Shown here piece by piece: positions 39,191 through 47,745 of a stretch of DNA of 64,000 bases (within the stretch, counting starts at the first letter, position 1; each line of letters begins with the position of its first letter). Under the pieces are notes generated by a model. The model ran no database searches, was not told the DNA's origin, and was given only the letters and a program-made list of their open reading frames with translations. Both the position numbers and the translations under genes were made by a program. The DNA comes from Pseudomonadota bacterium (GTDB taxonomy: Bacteria; Myxococcota_A; UBA796; SXON01): positions 2,501 through 66,500 of the forward strand of contig JAUXQH010000024.1 of assembly GCA_030685065.1 (NCBI GenBank), given 5' to 3'.

Positions 39191-39664
39191 TCAGTCCCAG
39201 TCGCTTCCGCCGCTGTTCAGTGAATCGCTCCACTCCTCATAGCTGAGCCCCGAGGACTCGTTGCCGAAGAAGGTGTCTTCGGTGACGTGACGGAGCACCG
39301 GGGGGCCGCCCTCGACGGTGTCGTAAGCGGCCAGGAGCACGCCTGCGCAGACGACGGGCGCGGCGCGGTCGGCCAGATCGGTCGAGGGATGGCACGTCGC
39401 CTCGACCTCCACGAGCGCCGTGACCTCCCCGAAGATCGGGCCCCAGGCGAGGGGGTAGACGGTGATGGTCGCGTCCTCGACGACCGCGCAGGTCTCGTCC
39501 GGGACGCACAGGTGGTCGACCATCAAGGGGTGGGCGCGGACCTCGGCCTCGATCTCCGCCTCATCCAGCTCGGGCCACAAGCCGAACGTCGGGATGCGCA
39601 GACAACAGCAGCTGGCGCAGCTGAAGAAGAAGATGCTGAAGCAACCGAGGGAGAAGCCGCGCAT
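39191..39664 (-). CDS. Putative lipoprotein of unknown function
   Basis: 157 aa. A hydrophobic N-terminus ending in cysteines (FSIFFFSCASCCC) suggests a signal peptide with a non-canonical lipobox. The mature part is acidic with paired cysteines (HLCVPDETCAVVED) and ends in an acidic Ser/Asp tail. Convergent with recD2. No family recognised. Confidence 0.62.
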   Translation of the reverse strand: MRGFSLGCFSIFFFSCASCCCLRIPTFGLWPELDEAEIEAEVRAHPLMVDHLCVPDETCAVVEDATITVYPLAWGPIFGEVTALVEVEATCHPSTDLADRAAPVVCAGVLLAAYDTVEGGPPVLRHVTEDTFFGNESSGLSYEEWSDSLNSGGSDWD

Positions 39665-39904
39665 GGGTGGCGCACCCTTAGCGCGCTACGGTTGGGGGGG
39701 CGCAGGGGGCGTCGCTGATGATCCCGGTTTGTTGACCGCCTCGCGGTCACAGGGCCCGATCATCGAAACTGGTTCCGCCTGCGTGGCCACCCAGCCGTAG
39801 CCGCGCGCACGCGACGCCGCGTGCCCGGCACGATGCCCGACAGGCTCCTACTTCAGCGGGGCAACGTGGGGAGGGAGGGCGAGAGTCAACGGGCGCCTGA
39901 CCGT

Positions 39905-39933
39905 TTGACGTGGTACGGGAGGTTGGATACGGT
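39905..39933 (+). promoter_or_regulatory. Possible sigma-70 promoter of the synthetase gene
   Basis: TTGACG at 39905-39910 and TACGGT at 39928-39933 are separated by 17 bases. The -10 box ends six bases before the chosen ATG at 39940, so transcription from it would give an almost leaderless mRNA. Neither box is perfect. The region is less GC-rich than its surroundings. Confidence 0.3.
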
Positions 39934-39939
39934 ATTGCT

Positions 39940-42519
39940 ATGCTTTGCGGCGACATATTCAAGATTGGTGAAATCGAGCAGTCGATCCCGCAACGCTTCG
40001 CGCAACAGGTCCTGCGCCACGGCGACCGCTTGGCGATCGTGACCCCCGATGGGCGCGTCACCTACGACGCACTCGACCGCGCGTCGAATCAGGTCGCCCA
40101 CGCCCTCGAGGCCAGCCCCCCCCTCGGCGACGGCGACTGCATCGCCGTCCTGCTGGAACCAGGCATCGCGCAGATCGCGGCGATCCTCGGGGTGCTCAAG
40201 AGCGGGAGGATCTATGTGCCGCTCGACCCTGCCTTGCCGCGTCGTCGGCTGAGCGAGATTCTGGACGATGCCGCGCCCCGCACCGTGCTCACCGACCGGG
40301 TCAACGCGTCGCTCGCGCGGCTGCTCGGTGGCGACCAGCGCCAGATCCTCGACGTCGCCGGCGATGTGTCGTCGTTTCCGACCGCTGCGCTGGCGAAGAC
40401 GGTGGCGCCCGATGCGCAGGCCTACATCTACTACACCTCGGGTACCACCGGCAGCGCCAAGGGCGTGGTCGACGATCACCGCAACGTGCTGCACAACATC
40501 GCGCGCTACACGAACAACCTGCGGGTCACGCACGAAGACCGCCTCACGCTGCTGCAATCGTGCGGTTTCAGCGGCGCCGTTTCGAACATCTTCACCGCCC
40601 TGCTCAACGGCGCCACCTTGCTGCCGTTCGACGTCCGCGCGGAGGGGCCGGCGGCGCTGGCCCGCTGGCTCGCCGCGCAACGGCCGACGATTTACCACTC
40701 GGTGCCGTCGCTGTTCCGGCACGTCATGGCCTGCGGCGTGGCGCTCCCGTCGCTGCGCGTCGTGCGCCTCGAAGGCGATCTTGCACGTGCGATCGATGTG
40801 GCGACCTTCAACCGGCACTTCGATGCACGCTGCGTGCTCGCCAACGGACTGGGCGCCACCGAAACCGGCATTTCGGCGCAATACCTGATCGAGCATGGCA
40901 CGGGGCTGGACGGGCAGACGGTGCCCGTCGGACATGCGACGCAGGACATGCGCATCGACGTTGTCGATGAATCGGGCCGCCCGGTGCCCGCCGGCACGCT
41001 CGGGGAGGTGGTAGTGACAAGCCGCTATCTCGCACGCGGCTATTGGCGGCGCCCGGACCTCAGCGCAGCAGCTTTTCGGGTGATTGACGGCGATGTGCGT
41101 GCATACCACACGCGCGACCTCGGGCGCATCGACGCGGCCGGGCGCCTCGAGTGTCATGGCCGCATCGATCAGCTCGTCAAGCTGCGCGGCGAGTGGGTCG
41201 ACCTGCGTGCCATCGAGCAGTCGCTGGCGCAGTGCGACGGTGTCGCGGACGCCATCGCCAGCGTCGTCGACGACCGCGACGGTAATTTCCGCCTCGTGGC
41301 GCACGTCGTCGGCGAGGGCGGCGCAACGCCGACGGCTGCGCGCTTGCGCGATGCCTTGCGCGCGTTGGCCCTGCCGCCGCAGGCCATGCCATCGCGATTC
41401 GTCGTCCTCGATCGCTGGCCGCTCGATCGGCACGGCAAGCTTGACCGCGACGCGTTCGCCGCCGCGACGGAGGCAGGGCGCTCGGGCGCGGCGCCGCAGA
41501 CGCCGGCGCAGCGCCTCGTTGCCGAGGTGTTTTCGCAGACGCTCGGGGTCCCCGCGGTCAGCGTGGCGGACGATTTCTTCGAGCTCGGCGGCGACTCGCT
41601 CCATGCCGTGGAAGCGAGCATCGAGCTCGGCCGGCGTACCGGTTCCGAAGTTGCGCTGGGCGCCTTCCAACATGCCTCCACTGTGCAGGCGCTGGCCGCC
41701 GTCATCGATGGCGTCACCACGGCAGGCAGTCTTGTGCCCCTGCAGCCGCAGGGGACAGCGCGGCCCGTGTTCTGCGTGCACGCCCACATGGGCCATGTGT
41801 TCAACCTGCGCGAGCTCGCGCGGCAGTTCGCTCCAGAGCGGCCCTTCTATGGCTTGCAGGCCAAGGGCCTCGACGGCATCGAGCGACCGGAAATGCAGCT
41901 CGAAGCCATGGCGGCCGGCTATTTCGACGAGATCCGCCGCGTGCAGCCGATAGGCCCGTATCTGGTCGCCGGGTATTGTTTCGGCAGCTGGGTGGCGATC
42001 GAGGTCGCCCGGCGGTTGCTCGCGCACGGCGAGGACGTCGATGCCCTGCTGCTCATCGCGCCGAGCCTGCCTGCGAGCGTCGCTCCGTCACACCAGGGCG
42101 CGTCCACCTGGCAGCGCTGCGTGAGGATGTGGAAGTGGATGCGCCGGGCCACGCCGCGCTCAGTGCGCACGTACCTGCGCGACCGCAGTACGTTGGCCAT
42201 CGACGAAGCGCTGGTGCGACTGCTGTGGCATGCCTCGAATCGCGGGCTCGCAGACCTCTGGCCGTTTTCCCGAGCATTACGGCGCCCTGCCGCGGCGATC
42301 GCCTTCATGTCGCTCGGCTATCGTCCGGAGCCATATGCCGGCGCCGCGACGGTGTTCCTGACGGCCGGCGCGCCGCTCGACGAGGCCTCGCGCCAGGCCT
42401 GGACCCAACTGATCCTCGGGCGGCTTGAGTTCGTGCCGCTGGCCGGTGACGCCAGGGATGTGATGCGCCCGCCCTACGCGCGCGACGTCGCGGTGTGTAT
42501 CCTGGCGCGGCTGCCTTGA
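39940..42519 (+). CDS. NRPS-like adenylation-carrier-thioesterase protein
   Basis: 859 aa, a stand-alone A-T-TE module. The adenylation domain (~20-505) has YIYYTSGTTGSAKGV (162-176), NGLGATETG, YHTRDLGRID (389-398) and the catalytic Lys in RHGKLDRD. The position that holds the conserved substrate Asp in amino-acid-activating domains is Ser (GFSGAVSNIF), hinting at a non-amino-acid substrate. The carrier has DDFFELGGDSLHAVE (Ser553). The thioesterase (~600-859) has GYCFGSW with Cys680 at the nucleophile elbow. Codon use is less GC3-biased than its neighbours and no pathway genes are adjacent, so transfer is plausible. Confidence 0.87.
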   Translation: MLCGDIFKIGEIEQSIPQRFAQQVLRHGDRLAIVTPDGRVTYDALDRASNQVAHALEASPPLGDGDCIAVLLEPGIAQIAAILGVLKSGRIYVPLDPALPRRRLSEILDDAAPRTVLTDRVNASLARLLGGDQRQILDVAGDVSSFPTAALAKTVAPDAQAYIYYTSGTTGSAKGVVDDHRNVLHNIARYTNNLRVTHEDRLTLLQSCGFSGAVSNIFTALLNGATLLPFDVRAEGPAALARWLAAQRPTIYHSVPSLFRHVMACGVALPSLRVVRLEGDLARAIDVATFNRHFDARCVLANGLGATETGISAQYLIEHGTGLDGQTVPVGHATQDMRIDVVDESGRPVPAGTLGEVVVTSRYLARGYWRRPDLSAAAFRVIDGDVRAYHTRDLGRIDAAGRLECHGRIDQLVKLRGEWVDLRAIEQSLAQCDGVADAIASVVDDRDGNFRLVAHVVGEGGATPTAARLRDALRALALPPQAMPSRFVVLDRWPLDRHGKLDRDAFAAATEAGRSGAAPQTPAQRLVAEVFSQTLGVPAVSVADDFFELGGDSLHAVEASIELGRRTGSEVALGAFQHASTVQALAAVIDGVTTAGSLVPLQPQGTARPVFCVHAHMGHVFNLRELARQFAPERPFYGLQAKGLDGIERPEMQLEAMAAGYFDEIRRVQPIGPYLVAGYCFGSWVAIEVARRLLAHGEDVDALLLIAPSLPASVAPSHQGASTWQRCVRMWKWMRRATPRSVRTYLRDRSTLAIDEALVRLLWHASNRGLADLWPFSRALRRPAAAIAFMSLGYRPEPYAGAATVFLTAGAPLDEASRQAWTQLILGRLEFVPLAGDARDVMRPPYARDVAVCILARLP

Positions 42520-42527
42520 AACCGGGT

Positions 42528-42578
42528 CCAGGGGGGCCTGGCCCCCCTGGCGGGGGCGGTGCGGCGGCAGCGCCCCCG
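42528..42578 (+). terminator. Paired GC hairpins after the synthetase gene
   Basis: Two adjacent inverted repeats: CCAGGGGGGCC with its complement (42528-42550) and CGGGGGCG with CGCCCCCG (42551-42578). They follow the stop by eight bases. There is no T-run, so this may be a factor-assisted terminator or a REP-like element; it faintly resembles the elements at 7592 and 62491. Confidence 0.55.
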
Positions 42579-42731
42579 CCGCAAGAATCGACGGCCGAAC
42601 CGTGAACGAACGAAGGAGCATGAAGATCGATTCGGCGAGGTACAGCTACACGCTCGGTCAGCACGCGGTTGCCAGTCCGGATCAGCCCTCCCGCCGCCAC
42701 TCGCGCTATGCTGCCCGGCCACGGAGGCGAC

Positions 42732-43895
42732 GTGCTTTTCCTGCTCACCGGCTGCATCGGCCTGAACGTCAGCGCGATCCCCACGCAAGACCTGTACGCC
42801 GACAACGGCGAGACGAAGGGCGGCCAGAGCCGCGTGGAGTTCGCGGTGGTGGGTGACGTTCGCCCGGCCATCCCCGGTGAAGAGGCGCGTGGCCGCGTCG
42901 CGACGCCCGACACCGAGGCCGCCGTGGTCAAGGACATCTCCGAGGCCATCCAGAAGGAGGACGTGTCCTTCGTCGTGCTCCTCGGCAACCTCGTGGCCAC
43001 CTCCAGCACCGCGGAGTGGAAGGGGTTTTCGCGCGACTGGTCGCTGGCGCTCTCGGGTAGCGAGCTCCCGGAGACAGGGACCGTGCGCGTCCGCACGGTT
43101 CCGGTGGCGGGCGCGAGTGACCGCGCGGGGGACGATCGGCTCGCCGGCTTCGGCGCGGCGTTTCCGGGCGTGGGCGCGGACATCGGGTACAATCGCGTCG
43201 CGAGCTGGTACGCGTTCGACATCACCGCGGGCAAGGCCACGTGGCGGTTGATGGTGCTCGACAGCGGCAAGGACACGCTCGGCTCGCGCTGGGAAGAGCA
43301 GATGGCGTGGATCCCGAAGGGGATCGAGGGCGAGTACGACGGGCTCCTGGTGTTCATGCACCACCCGCGCTGGACGCTGGCCAAGGGCGCCACTCCGGAC
43401 GAGGGCAACGCCCCGAGCGAGCTGCTCGCGGCGATCGACGACGTGACGAAGATCGGCGCGCTCAAGGCGGTGTTCTCCGGGCACGCCCACACGAACGAGG
43501 TGTACCTGCCGGGCGGGCGCTTCGGCGAGATGTACGTGGTCGCGGGCGGCGGCGGCGCGCCGGCCGACACCGTGAAGCGGTGGGGGCGCGTGGGCCAGGA
43601 AGACCTGAAGCTCGAGCCCATCTTCGATCTCGCGCTGATGAAGGAGTTCGGCCGGTGGGTCGAGCCACGCGGCATCTCCGAGGCGCTGCAGGAAAAAGCC
43701 AAGGCGGACGGGAGCTGGGCCGGCTTCGACGCCGAGATCGACGCGTCCGCGATGCCGATCCAGGGGTGGTGGAACGTGGCGCTCGTCGGAGACGACATGG
43801 AGCTCACCTTCCGCATGGTCGGCGCGGACAGCGTCGTAAAAGACCTCTACACCGTCAACTTCGACAGCAAGGACGGGTGGAAGATCGGCAAGTAG
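42732..43895 (+). CDS. Metallophosphoesterase-like lipoprotein
   Basis: 387 aa. The calcineurin-like fold is suggested by FAVVGDVRP, VVLLGNLVA, LVFMHHPRW and the well-kept FSGHAHTNEVY. The usual GDxxD and GNHE metal residues are altered (LLGNL; PVAGASDR), so activity is doubtful. The GTG at 42732 has GGAGG five bases upstream and gives a minimal signal (MLFLLTGC, lipobox Cys8); ATG 42708 or TTG 42669 would lengthen it. It starts soon after the synthetase hairpins, with typical host codon use. Confidence 0.72.
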   Translation: MLFLLTGCIGLNVSAIPTQDLYADNGETKGGQSRVEFAVVGDVRPAIPGEEARGRVATPDTEAAVVKDISEAIQKEDVSFVVLLGNLVATSSTAEWKGFSRDWSLALSGSELPETGTVRVRTVPVAGASDRAGDDRLAGFGAAFPGVGADIGYNRVASWYAFDITAGKATWRLMVLDSGKDTLGSRWEEQMAWIPKGIEGEYDGLLVFMHHPRWTLAKGATPDEGNAPSELLAAIDDVTKIGALKAVFSGHAHTNEVYLPGGRFGEMYVVAGGGGAPADTVKRWGRVGQEDLKLEPIFDLALMKEFGRWVEPRGISEALQEKAKADGSWAGFDAEIDASAMPIQGWWNVALVGDDMELTFRMVGADSVVKDLYTVNFDSKDGWKIGK

Positions 43896-43909
43896 GGCGG
43901 GCCGCGCTC

Positions 43910-45295
43910 GTGCGGAGGGCAGGCCGCGCCGCGCTCGTCGCCCTGCCCACGATCGCGGTGACGATCCGAAACCTGCTCGCGCCGATCGACCAGATCGTGG
44001 GGCGGGTGCCCGACGACGCGCTGTTCTACCTGGTCCTGGCGCGGAGGCTGGCAGCGGGGGAGGGGTTCACGTTCGACGGGGTGTCGCCCACGACGGGGTT
44101 CCATCCGCTGTGGTTGGCGCTGGTGACAGCGTTGGTGCCCACCCACGATCCCGAGTTGGGCCTGCGCGGCTTGCTCGCGCTGCACGGCGCGGTGACGGTC
44201 GTGAGCGTTCTGTTGTTGGATCGGGTCTCCCGAAGGGCCGGCGCGCCGTCGTGGTGGAGCGGCGTCGGCGCCGCGGCCGCCGGGGCCTGGGGCGCGAGCG
44301 CCTATGGCTTGGGGATGGAGACCGCGCTCGTGGGGGCGTTGGCCCTCGCCGCGTTGGGAGTCGAGCGGCGCGGACCCGCGGCCCTGGTGGGGTTCGTGAT
44401 GGGCCTCACCCGGGTGGACGCGATCCCCCTGCTGCTCGGCGCGGGGCGGCGGGCGCCCTCGGCGTTGATCGGTGGGCTCTGCGGCGTGGCGATCACGCTC
44501 GGGTTCAATCGGGGGGTGGCGGGCGAGTGGGTGTCGACCTCGGCGAGCATCAAGGCGCTGGGGACGGTCACGGAGCGGCTCTCCCGGTTGGATCCAGCGG
44601 TGGTGTGGCGGCATGTGCCGGGGCCCGCGGTGGCCGCCGTGATCGTGATCGCGGTGGGGCTCGCGGTCCCGCGGCGCTCTCCCGCTCCCGGCACGCGGAA
44701 TGTCACATTGGGAGCGCTCGGCGGAGTGACGTGGATCGGCGCTTCGTACCTGTTCAACAATCTGGTGGGTCCCTGGTACTTCATCCCGGTGACGTGGATT
44801 CTGGTGGCGGGAGCGCTGGGGCGGGGCGGGGTTCTCACCGCGCTGCCGACCGCGCTGCTCCTCCTGTCGCTCCTGCGCGGCGTGGGGCTCCCGGCGCCGG
44901 GGCTCCACGCCACGGTGGTGTCCTTCGCGCGGGAGGTCGCCGTGCGAGCGCCGCCCGCCGCCCGCATCGTGGCGGAGGATTTTCCGGGGGCGATCGCGTG
45001 GTTCGGCGAGCGGACGGTGTTCGCCGCGGACGGCCTCGCCGCGAGCCCCGCCTATCGAACTGCGCTCACGACGGGCACGGCGTTCGCTTGGTGGCAGGCC
45101 CGCGGGGCGACCCACTACGCGGTGACGCGCCGTCGGGAGGCGTGGCTGCTGGAAAGACCCCTGCAGGATTGGATCGCCCCGCCGTTCCTGCCCGTCCCGC
45201 GCTCCCCCGTGCCCCTGGACGCGACGCGCATCGTGGTGGAGCGCGCCGACGCCGGGGGGCGGGTGTTCGTGTTGGTGGGGATCGGGGCGGAGTAG
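43910..45295 (+). CDS. GT-C/GT39-like integral membrane glycosyltransferase
   Basis: 461 aa, about nine or ten membrane helices. The N-terminal DDALFYLVLARRLAAGEGF then PTTGFHPLWLALV is the loop signature of many polyprenyl-phosphate-dependent membrane mannosyl/arabinosyl transferases, with the first acidic residues facing the periplasm. A soluble periplasmic domain follows the last helix (IVAEDFPGAIAWFGERTVF). GTG start 14 bases after the phosphoesterase stop. The sugar is unknown. Its stop abuts that of the convergent pseudokinase gene. Confidence 0.78.
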   Translation: MRRAGRAALVALPTIAVTIRNLLAPIDQIVGRVPDDALFYLVLARRLAAGEGFTFDGVSPTTGFHPLWLALVTALVPTHDPELGLRGLLALHGAVTVVSVLLLDRVSRRAGAPSWWSGVGAAAAGAWGASAYGLGMETALVGALALAALGVERRGPAALVGFVMGLTRVDAIPLLLGAGRRAPSALIGGLCGVAITLGFNRGVAGEWVSTSASIKALGTVTERLSRLDPAVVWRHVPGPAVAAVIVIAVGLAVPRRSPAPGTRNVTLGALGGVTWIGASYLFNNLVGPWYFIPVTWILVAGALGRGGVLTALPTALLLLSLLRGVGLPAPGLHATVVSFAREVAVRAPPAARIVAEDFPGAIAWFGERTVFAADGLAASPAYRTALTTGTAFAWWQARGATHYAVTRRREAWLLERPLQDWIAPPFLPVPRSPVPLDATRIVVERADAGGRVFVLVGIGAE

Positions 45296-46933
45296 TCATA
45301 CCTTCGTCGGCGTCCGCGGCCGTGTCGGCCCCTCATCCGTGTCGTCCTCGGGCTCGATCTCGATCGGGCGGGGCGCGCTCGAAACGGGGAGCGCCCGCAC
45401 GGGGGGAGCCGACGCCAGCTCCTCCGTCAACGCGAGCGTCAGGGCGCCTTCGAAGCGGGCCAGGTCCGACTCCACCTCGGTGAGCTCGGCCCGCACCTTG
45501 CCTTGGCGCGCGCGCAGCTCCGCGTCCCCGCCGGCCGTCGCGAGCTCGGCCTCGTGGGCGCGCAGGATGTCCAGGCGCTCCTCGAGCCGGGCCACCTCGC
45601 TCCGAAGGTCGGCCAGGATGATCTCGGGCAGCTCCGCGGCGGCCACCCGACGGCGAAGGGCGCGCACCCGGGCCTCGGGGGCGGTGTCGGGGAGCGCGGC
45701 GCGCGCGCGGTCCTGGACGTGCAGGCGCGTCTCCGCGACGTCGAACATGCCTTTCAGGTTGACCGCGGCCATGTAGAGCAGGACCGCGGCGATGCCGCCA
45801 AAGGGGAGGAGGAGCGCTGGCCCCGCGACGAGCCCGATGACCGCCGACACGACGGCGAGCAGCCCGTATTGAATGACGCGCGGCGCCTTGGTGACGGCGA
45901 CCCGGCCGCCCTTCACGCCCGCGGCTTCGAGCCGTTGGAGGATGCGGTTCGCCTCGGCCTCGGTCTCGGCGGTGTCGATGCACCACGTGGCGCCCTTCTC
46001 CGCAGCCCGGCGCACGGCGTCGGGATCGGCGGCCGCGCGCGAGGCGATGACACGGACCGCGCTCGGGGACAAGCCGCGGAGGGGCACGACCACGGCCCAG
46101 GGGAGGATGGGCCCGCCCGCCGTCGTGAGCGTGGTGGGCGCCGCCGCCGTGACGCGGAGCGCGGTCGACGGCGCGCTGGGGGTGGCCGTAACGGGGGCGA
46201 TCGCCCCCTCGGGCAGGGTCACCGGGGCTTCGGGGAGCCCCGCGACGGCGATCCGGCGCGCGGCCGGCTCGGGGGAGAGCAGGCCCGACAACACCGCGTC
46301 CGCCTCATCGGAGTGCCCGAAGGTCGAGGCCAACGGCGGCCTGACGTCCGCCCGCGCGGGCCATGCCCCCGTGACCGCGCGGTACAACGTGACGCCGAGG
46401 CCGTACAGGTCGGCCTCGGGGGTGGCGGCGCCCTCGGGCGCGCGGTGATGCGGCACCCGCGCGACGCTCTCCGCGCGGGGCACGCCGGAAGGGGCGAGGC
46501 GCACGGCGCCGGCGTCGTCCACCACCAGGTCGTCGTCTCCGAGCTCGCCCCCGCCCACCCCGGTCCCGTCGGGGGCGGACCCCGCGAGGATCGCGGGCGC
46601 CAGCCACCCCGCGAGCGCGACGGCCTCGGCCGGAGAGAGGCGCGCGCCTTCGAGCGTGCCGCGGGTTGCTGCCCGCACGCGCACGGGCAGCCCGTCGACC
46701 ACGTCGGTGTCCAGCGTCGGGAGCGCGGCGGGGCGGTCGGCGAGCGCGAGGCGCAGGAACGACTCGCGCACCCCAGGACGCAACAGGACGTGGCCGGCGG
46801 GGGCCACGGCCTCGGCGATGCCGCCTTCAGCCGACACGGTGCCGTCGCGAACGCGGAAGCGCCGGAGGTCACCGGCGGCGGGCAGCTCCGCCTCGACGAT
46901 CCAGCGCCCGGCGACGCGCGTGCCTGGGCGCAT
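45296..46933 (-). CDS. Membrane protein with degenerate serine/threonine kinase-like domain
   Basis: 545 aa. Residues ~10-230 follow the C-lobe pattern of a bacterial Ser/Thr kinase: HRAPEGAATPEADLYGLGVTLYRAVTG (~163-189) is clear. However, the HRD catalytic loop is GELGDDDLVVDD, the DFG position is AVRLAPSG, and no VAVK lysine is visible. It is therefore a likely pseudokinase. A small alpha/beta domain (~277-350), two membrane helices (~353-392) and a coiled coil (~400-510) follow. ATG 46933 has GGAGG upstream and overlaps the previous stop (TGATG). Confidence 0.75.
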   Translation of the reverse strand: MRPGTRVAGRWIVEAELPAAGDLRRFRVRDGTVSAEGGIAEAVAPAGHVLLRPGVRESFLRLALADRPAALPTLDTDVVDGLPVRVRAATRGTLEGARLSPAEAVALAGWLAPAILAGSAPDGTGVGGGELGDDDLVVDDAGAVRLAPSGVPRAESVARVPHHRAPEGAATPEADLYGLGVTLYRAVTGAWPARADVRPPLASTFGHSDEADAVLSGLLSPEPAARRIAVAGLPEAPVTLPEGAIAPVTATPSAPSTALRVTAAAPTTLTTAGGPILPWAVVVPLRGLSPSAVRVIASRAAADPDAVRRAAEKGATWCIDTAETEAEANRILQRLEAAGVKGGRVAVTKAPRVIQYGLLAVVSAVIGLVAGPALLLPFGGIAAVLLYMAAVNLKGMFDVAETRLHVQDRARAALPDTAPEARVRALRRRVAAAELPEIILADLRSEVARLEERLDILRAHEAELATAGGDAELRARQGKVRAELTEVESDLARFEGALTLALTEELASAPPVRALPVSSAPRPIEIEPEDDTDEGPTRPRTPTKV

Positions 46934-47745
46934 CACTCCTCCGTGCAGGACTGGGTGATCCAGCAGGCGACGTTGTCCCGATAGAGCTCGGGCTCGGTCT
47001 GGGCGGCCTCGGCGTGATCCGCCCCCGGCACCAGCCACAGGCGCTTCGGATCGGTGGTGATCGCCTCGAAGATCTCCTCGGCGCTCTCGGGCTGGATGTA
47101 CGTGTCCGAGTCGCCGTGGATGACGAGGAAGGGGGAGGTGACCTCGGCGGCGGCCGCGGCGTTGTCCCACTCGTCCACCAGCAGCCAGCCGTCGGGGAGG
47201 TCGAGCCCGGAGCCGTCGTTCATCAGCTTCTGGCCGTTGGCGAACATGTCCTCGGTGATGAGCACTTTCGGGGCGTCGACCGACGCGACGCGCGTGGCCA
47301 CGGAGCCGCCGAGCGAGAGGCCGAGGAAGGGGATGTCCGCGACGGAGAGGCCCGTGGCGCCCTCGACGTAGTCGACCGCGGCGAAGCCGTCCGTGAGGAC
47401 GCCGTCGTACGTCGGCGAGCCCTCGGATTTTCCGTAGCCGCGGTAGTCGAAGATGAAGACCTCGTACCCGAAGGACCAGTAGTCACCGAGCTGACCCATG
47501 TACGCGTCGATGTTGTCGGCGTTGCCGTGAAAGTAGAGGAGCACCGGCGCGCTCGCGACGGGCTGGTGCGCCCACACGCCAGCGAGCGTCAGGTCGTCGT
47601 CGGTGGAGAAGCTCACCTCCTCGAGCGCCTCGGCCGGGATCACGTCCGACGCGAGCGTGTACTCGGTGACGGCGGTGCCGTTGAAGAAGAAGCTGTCGAG
47701 CGACATGCAGCCGGGGAGGAGGAGGCTGGTCAGGAGGAGGGCCAT
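46933..47745 (-). CDS. Alpha/beta hydrolase lipoprotein
   Basis: 270 aa. Short lipoprotein signal MALLLTSLLLPGC (Cys13). The hydrolase fold matches the FrsA/BEM46-like group: LLYFHGNADNIDAY, IFDYRGYGKSEG, nucleophile elbow GLSLGGSVAT, acid in HGDSDTYIQPESA and catalytic His in PGADHAEAA. All triad positions are present. It is probably an outer-membrane or periplasmic esterase/peptidase. The ATG at 47745 is chosen at the hydrophobic signal; it overlaps the upstream barrel gene by 16 bases and the pseudokinase start by one. Confidence 0.85.
   Translation of the reverse strand: MALLLTSLLLPGCMSLDSFFFNGTAVTEYTLASDVIPAEALEEVSFSTDDDLTLAGVWAHQPVASAPVLLYFHGNADNIDAYMGQLGDYWSFGYEVFIFDYRGYGKSEGSPTYDGVLTDGFAAVDYVEGATGLSVADIPFLGLSLGGSVATRVASVDAPKVLITEDMFANGQKLMNDGSGLDLPDGWLLVDEWDNAAAAAEVTSPFLVIHGDSDTYIQPESAEEIFEAITTDPKRLWLVPGADHAEAAQTEPELYRDNVACWITQSCTEE

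Noticed and set aside
39733..39749. Hairpin TGACCGC/GCGGTCA as a terminator
   Set aside because: Only seven base pairs with a three-base loop, no T-run, and not close to a stop codon.
39886..42027. 713-codon reverse-strand frame opposite the synthetase
   Set aside because: It is a high-GC shadow; the forward frame contains every adenylation, carrier and thioesterase motif.
42620..42856. Small frame with AAGGAG and ATG upstream of the phosphoesterase-like gene
   Set aside because: The ribosome-binding site looks good, but the product is Arg/Pro-rich shadow sequence that runs into the phosphoesterase coding region in another frame.
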